Shown here one piece after another: positions 8,698 through 19,165 of a stretch of 64,000 bases of DNA (position 1 is its first letter; every line of letters begins with the position of its first letter). The DNA comes from Lucinisca nassula (lineage: Eukaryota > Mollusca > Bivalvia > Lucinida > Lucinidae), in NCBI GenBank assembly GCA_963580285.1, contig OY757010.1, positions 63,572,406 through 63,636,405 of the forward strand. Reading direction: 5' to 3'. Position numbers and translations under genes: made by a program. The notes beneath the pieces were generated by a model, which saw nothing but the letters and a program-made list of their open reading frames with translations, ran no database searches and was not told the DNA's origin.

Positions 8698-10240
8698 TTT
8701 TTAGCTCCACTGGCCAAAAACCGGCGGGTCTTATGTTATATGTTATGGCCCTGTGTCTGTTGTGCGTCTGTGCGGTTGTGCATCCTTGCGTTAACTTTTT
8801 TCTTTAAACATTTCCTCCTTAACTACTTGGTCGATTGTAGCCAAACTTCACAGGAATGTTTCTCACATAGTCCTCTTCTGAATTCCTTCAAAGAATTTTG
8901 TTACATGCAGAACAAAATGACGTCGAAACCAAAAAAAAAAATATTTAAAAATCTTCTCCTCCAAAACCGCTCAATGGATTTTATTCTTATTTTGCATGAA
9001 TGTTCCTTGGGTGGACCTCTGTCAGATTCCTTGAAGAAATTCGGATCCGACAAAAAACATGGCCACCATGGCCATGCCCCACATGACTGCCATGGCCATG
9101 CTCCTTGGCTCATTAGCTTTCAAAGACTTATATGGGGAAAAGTTTTAAAAACCTTCCCCTCCAAAACCGCTCAACTTAATGGATTTCATTATTACTTTGC
9201 ATCAATGTTCCTTGGGTGGACCTCTGTCAGATTCCTTGAAGCAATTTTGATCAGACAAAAAACATGGCCACCATGCACACGCCCATTGGCTAATTAGCTT
9301 CCATAGACTCATAAAGGGATCTTTTTTTTTTTTTTAACCTTCTCCTCCAAAACCGCTAAATGGATTTCGTTCTTAATTTTCATGAATGTTCCTTGTGTCT
9401 ACCATTGTCAGATTCATTAAAGAAATTTTGATCAGACAAAAAACATGGCCGCCATGGCCACCACCTTTGGCTCATTAGCTTCCAATAAACGGAAAAACTT
9501 CTTCTCTGAAACCACAAAGCCTAAAGCTAAGACATTTACAGTAAAACCTGTCTTAGTGGCCACCTCTATTAAGCAAGCAACCTGTCTTAAGCAAGCAGGC
9601 ATTCAGTTCCCAAGAAAGGCAGATGTGTTAAATTTCACCTGTATTAAGCAAGAACCTGTCTTAAGCAAGCATATTTTGACTATCCCTTAGGCACTTGCTT
9701 AATACAGGTTGAACTGTAGTATGTAGCAAAGTTATGTGGTCACCTACTAAGTCCTGCGAACTATGACTCTTGAGTCCAAATTGGCAACGCACCGGTGCTT
9801 AGTAGCTCCCATAGACTAATAATGACAAAATCTTGAAACTTTTCTCCTCTGAAACCATAAGGCCAAGAGCTTAGTATGTAGCAACTTGAAGTATTCAACT
9901 GCATTAATCCTGCCAACTATGCCCCTGGGGTCCAAATTGGCCACACCCTGAGGCCCATAAGCTCCCATAGGCTGATACTGGGAAAAACTGACAAAAATCT
10001 TGTCTGAAACCATAAGTGCCCAGAGCTTAGATATTAAGTATGCAGCAACGTCAAGTGGTTACTCAAATAAATCCTGCCAACAATGCCCATGGGGTAAAAA
10101 ATTGGTCACGCCCAGAGGCATATTAGTTCCCATAGACTTATAATAGGAAAAACTAAAAAAAAAGTCTTCTTCTCTGAAACCATAAGGCCCAGAGCTTTAG
10201 ATATTTAGAACGGAGCAATGCCAAATGTTCACTCACATAA
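8698..10240 (+). repeat. Long family E array
   Basis: Head at 8698 (tttagctccactggcc, hairpin ggcc-aaaaacc). Units with gttccttgggtggacctctg, cagattccttgaagaaatt and acatggccRccatg begin near 9000, 9210 and 9390. From 9490 a second unit type (cttctctgaaaccataagg, gtatgtagcaa, cctgccaactatgccc, ggggtccaaattgg) repeats every 175-190 bp. A MITE interrupts it at 9539-9716. The 185-residue frame over 8740-9297 is repeat-derived. Confidence 0.85.
9539..9716. mobile_element. 178-bp pogo/Tigger-type MITE with TA TSD
   Basis: Termini CAGTaaAACCTGTcTTA and, inverted, CAGTtcAACCTGTaTTA, flanked by TA at 9537-9538 and 9717-9718. Internal copies of cctgtNttaagcaag. It splits the family E unit at gacattta / gtatgtagcaa, the join present in uninterrupted units. 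No transposase. The CAGT start and TA duplication fit pogo-group elements by general knowledge. Confidence 0.8.
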
Positions 10241-10299
10241 ATCCTGCCAACCATGGCTCTGGGGTCCAAAAATATAGAACTGACATTCCTTGGGTGGAT

Positions 10300-10480
10300 C
10301 ACTTGTTTCTTTTTTACCCATTGCATGCGGGAAAACCCTAAATGGGTACCTTGGCAAACAGTGCTGGCCCAGATCAGACCCCACAGAACACCATGTATGA
10401 TCAGGGCCTGCACTATTTGCTAACAGAATTTTCCGTCAAAAATAGAAAAAAATAGGCCTGACACCCCTTATATGACAAAT
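10300..10480 (-). repeat. Family G fold-back element, diverged
   Basis: Contains aaacagtgctggcccagatc and catgtatgatcagggcctgc, matching the hairpin core of the copies at 21330 and 24547. The arms are partly decayed. Confidence 0.6.
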
Positions 10481-10748
10481 GGACTGGTCAAACATATAGC
10501 AATAGAAGAGTCCACTAGTATACAATTGGTTAATGTAATAAATATGACAATTGTCTGAAGTTAGCCGGTGGAGCGACAGGCCCTCTTGGGCCTCTTGTTG
10601 GTATAACAATACCATCTGAGCCCCGCCAAGCAAATTTGTGTCTTCGAGCATTCCGTCATTCCGTTTTTTAACTGCGCATGCCCCGCCATTCAGAGGGGTC
10701 AGGGATATGGCTTTCTGTCTGAAGGTTCCTCTTGATTCACTGCCTGTA

Positions 10749-10820
10749 TGAGCGAGCAGCGAAGGTTCTGGCGAGACTGCGCGGGTGCGCAGGCTTGCCC
10801 GAACCTTCGCTGCTCGCATA
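10749..10820. repeat. Inverted repeat, arms about 34 bp
   Basis: The arms share gcgagcagcgaaggttc on one side and gaaccttcgctgctcgc on the other, with a few mismatches towards the loop (ctggcgagactgcgcg / tgcgcaggcttgcccg). This makes a strong cruciform or RNA hairpin of unknown origin. It lies in a 139-residue minus-strand frame that I do not consider a gene. Confidence 0.85.
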
Positions 10821-10849
10821 GGCGATAAGTACCAAAATCGCTTGACGGG

Positions 10850-11440
10850 GCCCATCTAGGGTATCGTGGAACGGTTTTAGTAAATTTAAATATCCATGAT
10901 GCCCCGATGCCTCCTTTCAATTTTCAGCTTGATTAGACCTCAGATTTGGTGGGGGTTGTCTTCTGAAGAATTTCAAGATAGTAGCAATGAAGAAATTCAA
11001 TATTGCCGCAATGGTGGCCATCTGGCGGCCATCTTGGATATCTGAACGGAAGGATTTGAACAAATTTGAGTTTCCATGTCACTCCGATGACTCCCATCAA
11101 ATTTCAGCGCAATTCCACCTTTAGTTCGGGAGATGGTTTGAAAATTTTCAAGATATGGCGGCCATCTTGGAAATCCGAACGGAACCATTTTAGCAAATCT
11201 GAATTCCATTGTCACCCCGGTGCCTCCCATCAAGCTTCAGCTGAATCGACCTTTGATTAGGGAGATGTCGTTTGAAGAATTTCAAGATTGCCGTCATGGC
11301 CAGGATGCCTCCCACCGGGTATTTTCTAAATCTGACTTTCGGTTCGGGAGGTGATATAAAAAATGTGAACAGTTAGCGACACACGGACGAACGGACTGTT
11401 GACAGACAACAGGCCACGTCATAAGCTTACCTGGAGCTTG
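10850..11440 (+). repeat. Family E-related array, about 160-bp units, with 3' end
   Basis: Units repeat ggcggccatcttgga, tctgaacgga..., cccatcaaNttcag..., gaatttcaaga near 10870, 11025, 11160 and 11290. The end reads acacggacgaacggactg...gagcttgagctaa, which mirrors the family head in inverted form. Confidence 0.75.
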
Positions 11441-11466
11441 AGCTAATAATCTCCCCCATTTTAAGC

Positions 11467-11580
11467 ACTTTTTTATTTTGTTTGTGTTGAGGTTTTACGT
11501 CCCCGTCAACAGGTATTGTCATCTCGGAGACGTTGCTTCCGATTTTGTGGTATTTTTACACGGCATTGAGATAAAAAGAC
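11467..11580 (-). repeat. SINE 3'-tail fragment (family A type)
   Basis: Contains ttttacgtccccgtcaacag and gtcatctcggagacgttgct, the shared SINE tail, then the family A-like ttttgtggtatttttacac. It is a truncated copy. Confidence 0.7.
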
Positions 11581-12660
11581 ATCTTTGATACAAACACACA
11601 CAAGCACGAGCACCTACAATCTGCCTTGGAAAATCACGATGAAAAAAAAAACTATTGTTTTTCAAGACAATCGTCAAGTTTTGAGTCGCGAAAATAGAAT
11701 TCACTTGCCTTGGCTTACGGACAAGAAATAATCTTGTCTAATCGGATGGGGATTGCAATTCCACACTTTCTTGTTTAAAAAAGCGAGTGGCTTACGGCAT
11801 ATCGGTACAATGACAGGGCAGGCAACATAGTTAAACATATATTACCTCATATACAGGTATCATTTGGAACCTACTGCAAAAAAAGAAATCACTTTGATGT
11901 AGACACCGCGTAAAATTCTTCCGTGTATGTAATACCCCAGCTAGTCTCACTTTATTTACAGAAAACTGAGGCTTTCAAGCGTTTACCGTATTCTCTTTAA
12001 TCAACATTCATATCATAGATTGTAAGAATACGTTTATTATTAGCACCGGCTAAATTACACGGTTTATTCTAATACCAACAATCTTTGTCACAGAAATAGG
12101 AAAATATCACAATATTTTCATCTAAACAATACCACATTAAGTGTCATGAAAAAAATTCCTAACAGGAGTCTGCTTTTCAAATAAGAGCAAATTCTTTTCA
12201 GGAAGGACACATATCAGTGACGACAAGGTATGCAACAAATGTAAATTTAGTCATTCTTGTAAAAACGGCTGACAGCCACTATAAACCACCACAACACATT
12301 CTAGACATTAGACTTTGTCGCCGGTATGGCCTCAAAGACAAAATCAATTTCTCATTAAAGTTTAAGGAAGCAACAAGACAGTCAGATGCGATGACAATCT
12401 AGAAAATTAAGTTTTATGATTACCAGCATTCTTCTGTTTCATCAAAGACGAGATAAAAGGCAGCGTCTTGCAAATTTATGCATTAAGTTTTGTCCGTTCA
12501 TGTGGTTGAATATTTCTAAACAGACGTTGTGTTTTATGGAGATAACAGATCTGAAAGTGTCGATTACTAGATATTTGAAATTGCAAGTGCTAGGATTCTA
12601 ATATTCTATATAAACATTTGGAAAATTTGATTAGCAACTTATTAACTTTTGTTGGGAGAA
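11581..12660. other. AT-rich spacer, no gene supported
   Basis: Only short frames under 65 residues; no repeat matches or RNA signals that I can support. Confidence 0.5.
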
Positions 12661-12960
12661 TTCCATAATGTTATTATCTCAGCCATGCTCCTTTATATCC
12701 CCGACCGAATGGGTTCGGGTCCTGGCATCCGTCCGTTCCTCCGATTGTCCGTCCGTAGACAACATCTTGTGGTGGCCAATGCTCAAATACCCTTTCGGAT
12801 ATATTAATGGTGCTTGGCACAATTGTACAAACTGCGTGCCAGGTTATTTGAAATATACTGAACGCCACAAAAACTTATTCACAGTAAATTTATTTCCAAA
12901 CAGAATATTAAAAATTTCACCATTTGCTTTGGTAGAAGACTTGGCTGCTTAATTTCTCGT
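12661..12960. repeat. Family I repeat, isolated copy
   Basis: Contains cccgaccgaatgggttcggg (itself a small hairpin), tccgtccgttcctccg, then atcttgtggtggccaatgct and ttaatggtgcttggcacaat, motifs repeated at 13712-15120. Confidence 0.7.
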
Positions 12961-13060
12961 CTATAAAAGAAAAATGAGTTTATTCACTGCTGTCATTCCG
13001 TATTAAATGTTCTCCCATGTGGCACAACCATCAAAACAAAAGTTCGAAGATACACAATGA

Positions 13061-13490
13061 ATAAACTCAGTAACGCGTATGGCCTCCATTAGCTGCGACA
13101 CAGCGTCTTTGCATGGATCCGATTAGCGTATTGATCCTAGCTTGTGATCGTTGGTGAAGATGTGCCAGTCGGATATGCCCATCTTTCCCTCGGATGCCTG
13201 TCTTGTTTGACGGTCATGAACCCTCGCCTGCCGCTTAATTGACGGTCGTTAATGCTGTTTGTCTAGCGGTAACGAGACACCATTCGGCTGATGATTCTAG
13301 GATTCACTCCATAATTGGAAGCGACAGCCCAAAGCGAAACTCCAGCGTCTAGTTGTCCAAGCGCTAAGTGGCGCTGGTTTACACTCAGCCATGGCATCTG
13401 ACGTCAGTGCAAAATTAAGCGTTTCAGTTCGGATTCCTTTACACGCCCAAATTGCTGTTGTTTCATAATTGGTTATTTTTAACATGTGGC
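13061..13490 (-). pseudogene. Tc1-like transposase relic, internally deleted
   Basis: Read on the minus strand, the right part encodes a Tc1-type N-terminal helix-turn-helix segment (A-L-G-Q-L-D-A-G-V, then S-R-M-V-S-R-Y, with D-R-Q-L-S-G-R-R after it). The left part encodes the typical Tc1 C-terminus (R-I-N-T-L-I-G-S-M-Q-R-R-C, then G-G-H-T-R-Y and a stop at 13068-13070). The whole DDE catalytic middle is missing, so about 430 bp represents a gene that is normally about 1 kb. There are also internal stops and frame changes. Tc1 transposases cut and paste IS630-type elements at TA sites. An inverted gagtttattca pair lies at 12974-12984 and 13057-13067; I could not define the termini. Confidence 0.75.
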
Positions 13491-13711
13491 TGCACAAGGT
13501 CAGTGCATGTGGAAAACCTGTTTACCATACATGTACAGCTACGCTTAAGCAGACTGTATCGTGAAGGTCAATACAGGGACTGACCACAGTCAGGCGACTG
13601 GAAAGTTCATTAATGGACAGTGGAAATGAAATTTCAACCGATTGCAGAAATAATCGTAAGTCTAACTGGTGGGCCTTTCTTTTGGCGTTCGGTATCCCAT
13701 CCAACATACTA

Positions 13712-14520
13712 GTATGACAACCTTGTGATCGCCATATCTCAAATACTCCCTGAGACATATTGATGGTACTCAGCATAGTTGCAAATGAGGTTAAACAGGC
13801 GTGTCATGTGCAAGAACCACTAACCTGGGTGCACTGATTTTCTAGTTATCTCCCCTGACAATAAAACCTTGTGATGGCCATAACGTCAATACCCTACGAG
13901 GTATATCGATGGTACTTGGCACAATTGTACACAGGGTTGAGAAGCCGTGACATGCGCAGGGAACAACACATCAGTGCCATGGTATTTGAATTATCTCCCC
14001 TTCCAATATAACAATATGATCATCTTGTGATCGCCATATCCCCAATACCCTTTGGACCATATTGGTGATACTCAGTACTAATGTACATGAAGTTAAGCAG
14101 GTTTTTCCTTCCTTTGATTCAAAGAGGGAAATTATCTGTTTCTGACGAAGGAATGTGCACTGTACTGGTTAACAGCTTACGCAAAAAGGTGTATATATGC
14201 CAACTGACTGGCTAAAAAATGACCTCAATAGTGCTGACGGCCATTAAACTCTGGCTGGATGCCCTGTTTGTTTTAGTTATCTACCCTGACAATATAACCT
14301 TGTGATGGCCATAACTACAATACCCTTTGAGATTTGTTAATGGTACTTGGCACAATTGTACACAATGTTGAGAAGGCGTGTCATGCACAAGAATCACAAC
14401 TGTGGGTGTCATGGTATTTGAGTTATCTTCCCTTCCAATATAGCAGTATGACCACCTTGTGATTACGTAATCTCCAATACCATTTGAGGCACATTTATAG
14501 TACTTAGTAGTTTTTGCGGT
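13712..14520. repeat. Family I tandem and dispersed units
   Basis: Repeated pattern: caccttgtgatcgccatatc, tcaataccctttgagg, atattgatggtacttggcac, aattgtacacaNggttgag, gttatctccccttcc. Units begin near 13715, 13862, 14015, 14290 and 14450 (130-150 bp each), with another at 14945-15120. Confidence 0.8.
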
Positions 14521-14527
14521 AGTGACA

Positions 14528-14668
14528 GTTAAAAAATAAACTTGTACTGCCTTGCGGTACAAGCCATTATTTATAGCGATGCAGTCGAATGTTGGCATGT
14601 CACTCAGTTTGACCGCGTTCGATCTCCGGTCGGATAAAGGTGATAAGCATACTTATTTTCATCTGTTA
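14528..14668 (+). mobile_element. tRNA-derived SINE-like copy 1
   Basis: Contains tagcgatgcagtcgaatg (box A-like) and gcgttcgatctccggtcgg (box B-like), followed by aaaggtgataagca. A parallel copy lies about 273 bp downstream. It is decayed as a tRNA. Confidence 0.5.
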
Positions 14669-14799
14669 CGTTTGGCGCCCAACGTAAATGACCCACAGAG
14701 ACTCGTAGCACACCCGTGTATCGACGAATGTAGCTAGAAATGGTGCGAGATTCAAGGACAAATCTTGGATGGGAGAAGGAATATGTAGTATTGATGGGT

Positions 14800-14940
14800 A
14801 TAAAATAAACTTGTATTGCCTTGCGGTACAAGCTGGCTTTCATAGCGACGCGGTAGAGTGTTTGTCAGTCACTCAGGTGCACCTGACTCGATCCCTGGAT
14901 GGTTAAAGGTGATTAGCATTTTTCATCTGTCACATTTTAC
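14800..14940 (+). mobile_element. tRNA-derived SINE-like copy 2
   Basis: Parallel to 14528-14668: cttgcggtacaagc, tagcgacgcggtagagtg (good box A), gactcgatccctggatgg (box B-like), aaaggtgattagca. No TSD was identified. Confidence 0.55.
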
Positions 14941-15120
14941 ACGAGGTTAAGCAGGCATGTCATGTGCAAAAGCCAGGACTCTCGGTGGCCTGATTTTTCA
15001 GTTATCTCTCCTGACAATATAACCATGTTATGGCCATAACTTCAATACTTTTTAGATTGTATTTGGTATATGAGAAGGCGTGTGGTGCGCAGCAACCACA
15101 ACTCAGTATACCAGTACTTC

Positions 15121-15717
15121 GAACACTGGAAGTCTTGGATCTTCATCATGATGTGAAGCGGTCCTTAGAATCATTAGGTGAAGATAGTCACTTTAAACAT
15201 TACATTTGCAAAATCTTACAGATGTCGCTGCAATATACTGTGGGGATACTAGTGTGCACTTAAGTCTTCTGAAGACCATATTGGCTTTTGATCGGGTGAT
15301 TTCCCATCTCCTCTGATGGCTATTTTTTCGCACTTCCCCATCAGATATGTATTTAAAAAGATTTTTTTTAATCTTTTAGCGCATTAATTCGGCTATAACT
15401 TTTTTAATTGTGAGCAATATGTCTAGCGGGAAACTTGTTATTGAGAAGCTACGCCAACGTGGTCAGGACAGATCTGTAATCAGATGGATTTCTACATTTT
15501 CTTATTTCTGCGAACTTTTCCACAAGTCCAATTTGGATGGTGTGGTTTGACGATTTGCCGTCTGCTCAGTGTTTGACGAAAGGACAATTATATGGGTCAT
15601 TTAAACATACTCAGCGACTACTGTGTGAAACAGAAATATATATTTATGGTGAAGTAAATTTCTAAGATCATGATTAGTTATGTACAAACTCTCGCGTTTC
15701 ACAGATATTACGTTTGT
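15121..15717. other. Spacer, no feature seen
   Basis: AT-rich with poly-T near 15360; no supported gene. Confidence 0.5.
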
Positions 15718-15885
15718 TTGTTTGATTTGTTTGATTTGAGGTATAACGTCCCCGTCAACACTGTAAAGGTCATTTTGGAGACGTTGCTTCCAATTTTGTT
15801 GGACTTTTACCCGACATTGAGATGAAATGCCATCTCAAGCCCTGTCGCCTAATGGAACCAATAGGATTTATTAGCATGGACGGTA
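15718..15885 (-). mobile_element. Family A SINE-like, 5'-truncated
   Basis: tttgatttgaggtataacg, cgtcaacactgtaaagg, acattgagatgaaatg, agcatggacggtacg; similarity stops near 15885, so only the 3' half is present. Confidence 0.8.
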
Positions 15886-15984
15886 CGTAGTGTCTGTATT
15901 GTGTGTACTAAGAGTTTGTTTACAGAATCGACGAACATGTATAATCATGTTCTGTTTTTCACTCTAATTTCACATTGCCCTAGC

Positions 15985-16410
15985 ACACAGAGACCCCAGG
16001 TTGGTGTGACTGAATGAGCCCTATCATAAAGCATGCATTAGGGGTCGGGATCTGAACGGTTTCTGAGATATAGGGCATTCTATGAAGAGTAGGGGTGAGG
16101 TATGGCTCCGGCACACCCGGGAGACCCCTAGATTTGTATCACTAAATATGTCGTATCATACATAACAAGAATATATTTGGTTGAGGGGTGGGGATCTGAA
16201 CAGTATCTGAGATATTGGGCCGTTTACAGAGTGGAGGGGATGTGGCATGGCCCCGGCACATCCTCTCTGGACCCCAATGTTGATGTCACTGAATGCATCT
16301 TATCATAAAAAACAAGAATATATATAGTTAAGGGGTAGGGATCTGAATGGTTTCTGAGATTTTATGCACTGGAGGGCGCGGGGCATGGCCCCGGCACATC
16401 CTCGGGGCTC
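15985..16410. repeat. Three tandem units of 137-144 bp
   Basis: Units start at gagaccccaggttgg (about 15989), gagacccctagatttg (about 16122) and ctggaccccaatgttg (about 16266). Each holds ggggatctgaacgg, tttctgagat and ggccccggcacatcc. Confidence 0.85.
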
Positions 16411-16560
16411 CCAGGTTGGCATGAAAGCATATGGCTAATAGAAATTCTCTCAAGGACTATTTGGGGCCCCCAGGTTGGCATGAAAGCATATGGCTAATAG
16501 AAATTCTCTCAAGGACTATTTCTATAACGCTAATAGAGGTTCACTCAAGGACTATTTCTA
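16411..16560. repeat. 59-bp exact direct duplication
   Basis: caggttggcatgaaagcata starts at 16412 and again at 16471. The copies match through gctaatagaaattctctcaa ggactattt, and a third partial copy (gctaatagaggttcactcaa) follows near 16530. Confidence 0.9.
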
Positions 16561-16619
16561 TTGATATTTTGTCAAAATATCTTTTTCCCAATTGCAAGTC
16601 TATGGAAACTCTTAAGTTG

Positions 16620-16860
16620 TCATAGCAACCAAACTAATGAGCCGATTTTCATTGAAAACGCAAACTTTCAATTCCAAAGCCCAAGGATGCTACAGATGAA
16701 ATTTAGGCTGAATCGGCCTAGTGGGTTAAGAGGCTATGTCGTTTCAAGTGTTGACACCAGACGACGCAGATGACTACGACGCCGACAATGACAAACAACT
16801 GTCTATCCTTAAAGTTCCCCCGGAGCCTTCGGCTCTGGTGAGCTAAAAACTGTTAAAAGC
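16620..16860 (+). repeat. Family E 3' end with terminal hairpin
   Basis: catagcaaccaaactaatga..., a ctgaatcggcctagtggg unit, then ggagccttcggctctggtg and gagctaaaaac. The hairpin ggagcc-ttc-ggctct is the terminal fold-back of the family. Confidence 0.7.
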
Positions 16861-17290
16861 TCTATGTCACAGATAGATAACCAGGCTTAAAATTTTATTT
16901 TTTTTAAAGTTCCTGCGGCCAGTCCGGGGGATATACAACTATCCCCTGTGTTCGCATAAACTCTACCAGACTTCGTTCACGTACATTTATCTGAAACGAA
17001 AACGTTGATTTTCTTCTATTCATAGCTTTTGCTATATAAGCATCACTGTATATAAATAGATATGTTCAATAAATGCGTGATAACAAATCTTCGTGACCTT
17101 TTAAATTTTGTAGAAACAAATTTAAACTTTGCGTGATAGAACTAAAATGAACTTCAAGCTATTTTGACTCATGATAAATACAGGGGATGTCACAGCCTGA
17201 GTTTTATTGGCGACAGTATATATTAAAAAAAAATAAAGGCAGACCTAACTTTTTGGAAATTATTTAACGTTACAAACGCATTTGCTATAA
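16861..17290. other. AT-rich spacer
   Basis: No supported gene or repeat. Confidence 0.5.
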
Positions 17291-17412
17291 TATAAATGCT
17301 ACTCAGTAGTCTGCATGTATTGTTTTTGACCCAATCACGGCCAGATATTATGCGTTCCTCTTTAATTGCACGCCGGTGGATCGGGGTTTAGTCTCCATGA
17401 TGGCTTTGGCTT
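17291..17412 (+). pseudogene. Penelope-like RT element, C-terminal fragment
   Basis: In frame 3 the segment encodes a conserved C-terminal stretch (D-P-I-T-A-R, then L-F-N-C-T-P-V-D) ending at a stop near 17412. It matches the end of the RT-type ORF on the minus strand at 36933-38445. It is directly followed by family D sequence, as in that copy. The fragment is severely 5'-truncated and has no catalytic motif. I assign it to Penelope-like elements through the better-preserved copy, so the class is inference. Confidence 0.65.
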
Positions 17413-18680
17413 AAAGCTATTCATTAATTGGTCAGAGCCGAAAGTTTATGTCTGTTGCGTGGTCCAACTTGGTTCGACTGTTAGTTTTCTTTTGCTTAGT
17501 AATCCCGTGGCGTTGTGTTCTGCACCGGATGGCTCAGCGCGTTTAACTATCGAGTCCTCATCCTTGTGTCAACTTGGCTTTAATTGAGATTTCTTTGTTT
17601 ACCGAGTTGATGCACTGTTAAGTACTTTAGGTCGTAGTACCAAAGCGTTAATCCAAAATCATTAATCCATAGACAAATGGCAAGTATCAATGTTCAGATC
17701 AGCAGTCATGGACTCCAGAAGAGTGTAATCAGGATATCCTTGTTACAAGTAGGAAAACCTTCACGCGGACCAAGAAATACTTGTTTGAACCACAGTGAAA
17801 GTGCGGGTGAGGGTTGAGATCCTATTAAAGTTAAATTAAACCCACCAGTAATTTTTACTTACCTTTCCAATTCGGTGCTTTTGCTGTGATTCTTTCACAT
17901 TTGTATTGGTGGTTCTGATTCTTTCCCTTATTATATATGTTGTTGGATTGATGATTCTGATTCTTCCCTCGTTTTGGTTGTTCACGTTTAGTTACTTTAA
18001 ACTTTGTCCTTCCAGTTGAATGTTTGTCATGTTGGTGATTCTGTTTTCTTCCCGTATTATGTATATTGCTCCTTTTTAGTTAGAGTTGGATATTCGGAGT
18101 CACCACATGTTTGGGAAAGAGCTGCTGACTCGGTTTACCTGTGGTCCGTTGTTTAATGTCGTCACTCCATATTTCGACTTCTTTTCCTAGTGATAATGTG
18201 CGAATAATTTGCGATCTGATTGTATCAGTTCATGATCGTTCCTCTTTTTAATTTTTTAAACCCACCAGTAATTTTTACTAACCGTTCCAAGTCAATGTTT
18301 TTACTGTGGTTCCTTCATGTTTTGTGTTGGTAGTTCTGATTCTTTCCCTAATTATATATGTCGTTACGTTGATGATTCTAATTCTTCCCCTATTTGGTTG
18401 TTCATTTTCAGTTACATTAAATTTTGTCCTTCCAGTTTAATGTTTGTCATGTTGGTGATTCAGATTCTGTTACCCATTATGTATATTGCTCTATTTTAGT
18501 CAGGTTTTAATATTCTTAGTCACCACCTGTTTGGGAAAGAGCTGCTGATTCGGTTTACCTGTGGTCCGTTTTGTTTACTGTCGTCACTCAATGTTTCGAC
18601 TTCAGTCGCTGATGATATTGTGGGAAGAACTTGGAATCTAATTGTATCAGTTCCTGATCGTTTCTCTTTTTAATATTTAA
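17413..18680 (+). repeat. Family D (3' region of Penelope-like element), rearranged
   Basis: Carries family D landmarks in order: gactgttagttttcttttgc, cgagtcctcatccttg, gttgatgcactgttaag, ttcacgcggacc. It then holds two 420-bp units that start aaacccaccagtaatttttac at 17838 and 18258 and end near gatcgttNctctttttaat. The tandem units are about 85-90% alike by eye. Confidence 0.7.
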
Positions 18681-18775
18681 AGTACCAGATAATCTTAGGG
18701 CAGTACACAGATCACTTTGCTTGATCATATCTACGGAATTAACAACCAAACAAACGAATTGGAGCATCATGTTGA

Positions 18776-19150
18776 CAGGTCCGTGAAATTAACACCCCTC
18801 TTAACCCCACTTTATATAGAGAAAACTGGGGGTTACAGGGGTATATATTATTTTCCTTATTTCTTCTCCAATAGATGGTTTGTGGGTACTCGTAAGAACC
18901 ACCTGTCGTTAAGATCGCCTCGCCTCAATGAGGCGATGTTAACGAGAACCCATAACCTATGTTTGGAGTATGAATAGGAAAAAAAAAATCACAACATTTC
19001 ACCTGAAAAGTAACCATTTTGAAAAAATGCTCTGTGTCTTATTTCTTATTTCTGTTCCAAGACATGGGTTCTGGGTACTCTATGAACCGTCTCACTAGAT
19101 AGAATCGCATCAATGAGGCAGTTCTCATCGACACCAGAAATATGTTCTTA
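18776..19150 (-). mobile_element. Family F fold-back element plus partial second copy
   Basis: gtccgtgaaattaacacccc, ttatatagagaaaactgggg, a core around gcctcgcctcaatgaggcga (near 18915-18940), then gtaaccattttgaaaaaatg. A second, decayed core (gaatcgcatcaatgaggcag) lies at 19100-19125 next to the mariner. Confidence 0.75.
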
Positions 19151-19165
19151 GTAAAGGTAAGAATA

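Noticed and set aside
8740..9297. 185-codon frame
   Set aside because: A translation of family E tandem units (the same peptide blocks recur); not a gene.
10436..10855. 139-codon minus-strand frame
   Set aside because: Overlaps an inverted repeat and a family G fragment; no domain and repeat-like composition.
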